Shown here: one piece after another, positions 63,847 through 64,000 of the stretch
Layout of the letters: each line of letters begins with the position of its first letter
Numbering within the stretch: position 1 is the stretch's first letter
Assembly (NCBI GenBank): GCA_963576725.1
Contig: OY755242.1
Coordinates: 27,065,358-27,129,357 of the forward strand
Length of the DNA stretch: 64,000 bases
Direction: 5' to 3'
DNA from: Azorinus chamasolen
Taxonomy: Eukaryota; Mollusca; Bivalvia; Cardiida; Solecurtidae
Position numbers and translations under genes: made by a program
The notes under the pieces: model-generated
What the model saw: only the letters and a program-made list of their open reading frames with translations
Databases searched by the model: none
Told to the model about the DNA's origin: nothing

Positions 63847-64000
63847 TACAGTAAACCCTACCTATAACGGCCACTGAATTGTGTTAATTAGTTGATATTT
63901 AGGGCAGGTGGCTGCTTAAAGCAAGATGAAATTAAGACAGAACGCTCTATAGGAGCGTTCTGTTTTACTTTCACCTTGCTTTTAGCAGCCATCTGCCATT
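63847..64000. mobile_element. TA-flanked palindromic MITE, family A, copy 5 (cut by window end)
   Basis: TACAGTAAACCCTACCTATA, GGCAGGTGGCTGCTTAAAGC, centre CGCTCTATAGGAGCG; the right terminus lies beyond 64000. Confidence 0.8.

Overview
The window looks like nuclear DNA of a metazoan, most likely a bivalve mollusc. It is AT-rich, coding exons are short and separated by GT-AG introns of 1-7 kb, and the space between is packed with Penelope-like and LINE retrotransposons of types common in bivalve genomes, plus hundreds-of-bases palindromic MITEs. The species cannot be named from the sequence. No bacterial-style operons, CRISPR arrays, rRNA or intact tRNA genes are visible.

Layout. 1-1860: 3' parts of Penelope-like elements (PLEs) and a local repeat. 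2291-4946 (+): the last three exons of a cytochrome P450 of the CYP1/CYP2 type, with no upstream exons in the window. 5550-20300: a retrotransposon graveyard with one long open LINE ORF (12954-15053), two decayed LINEs and several PLE copies, three of which in the window sit inside LINEs. A ~140 bp satellite-like array lies at 16040-17480. 20480-25700: TA-flanked and TTAA-flanked palindromic MITEs.

25864-61282 (-): one gene that fills the second half of the window. By reading splice sites and phases I assembled 15 consecutive exons (3012 nt, all phases compatible, no internal stop) ending in a natural stop. They encode the end of a propeptide, an ADAM/ADAMTS-like M12B zinc-metalloprotease domain (HEIGHKLGMGHD, Met-turn NVMSP), an ADAMTS-type cysteine-rich region, four PLAC-like six-cysteine repeats each on its own phase-1 exon, a ~410-residue Thr/Ser/Pro mucin-like tail built from a 30-bp coding minisatellite, and a short hydrophobic C-terminus. 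The 5' exons (signal peptide, start codon) lie beyond 64000 or were not recognised. Two of the six-cysteine exons (34202-34315 and 27761-27874) are near-identical and lie in a ~6.4 kb tandem duplication whose intron flanks are still alignable.

The introns of this gene hold most of the repeats: TTAA-bounded, piggyBac-like palindromic MITEs, TA-bounded pogo/mariner-like palindromes of ~208 bp, a 1 kb element with inverted ATTTCAC arrays, minisatellites, an (ACT)n tract, and degenerate LINEs. Several MITEs abut exons to within 5-41 bp. The notable points are the mucin-tailed, PLAC-repeat protease with its recent exon duplication, and a superfamily of hairpin elements that differ in sequence but keep the same single mismatch in the stem.
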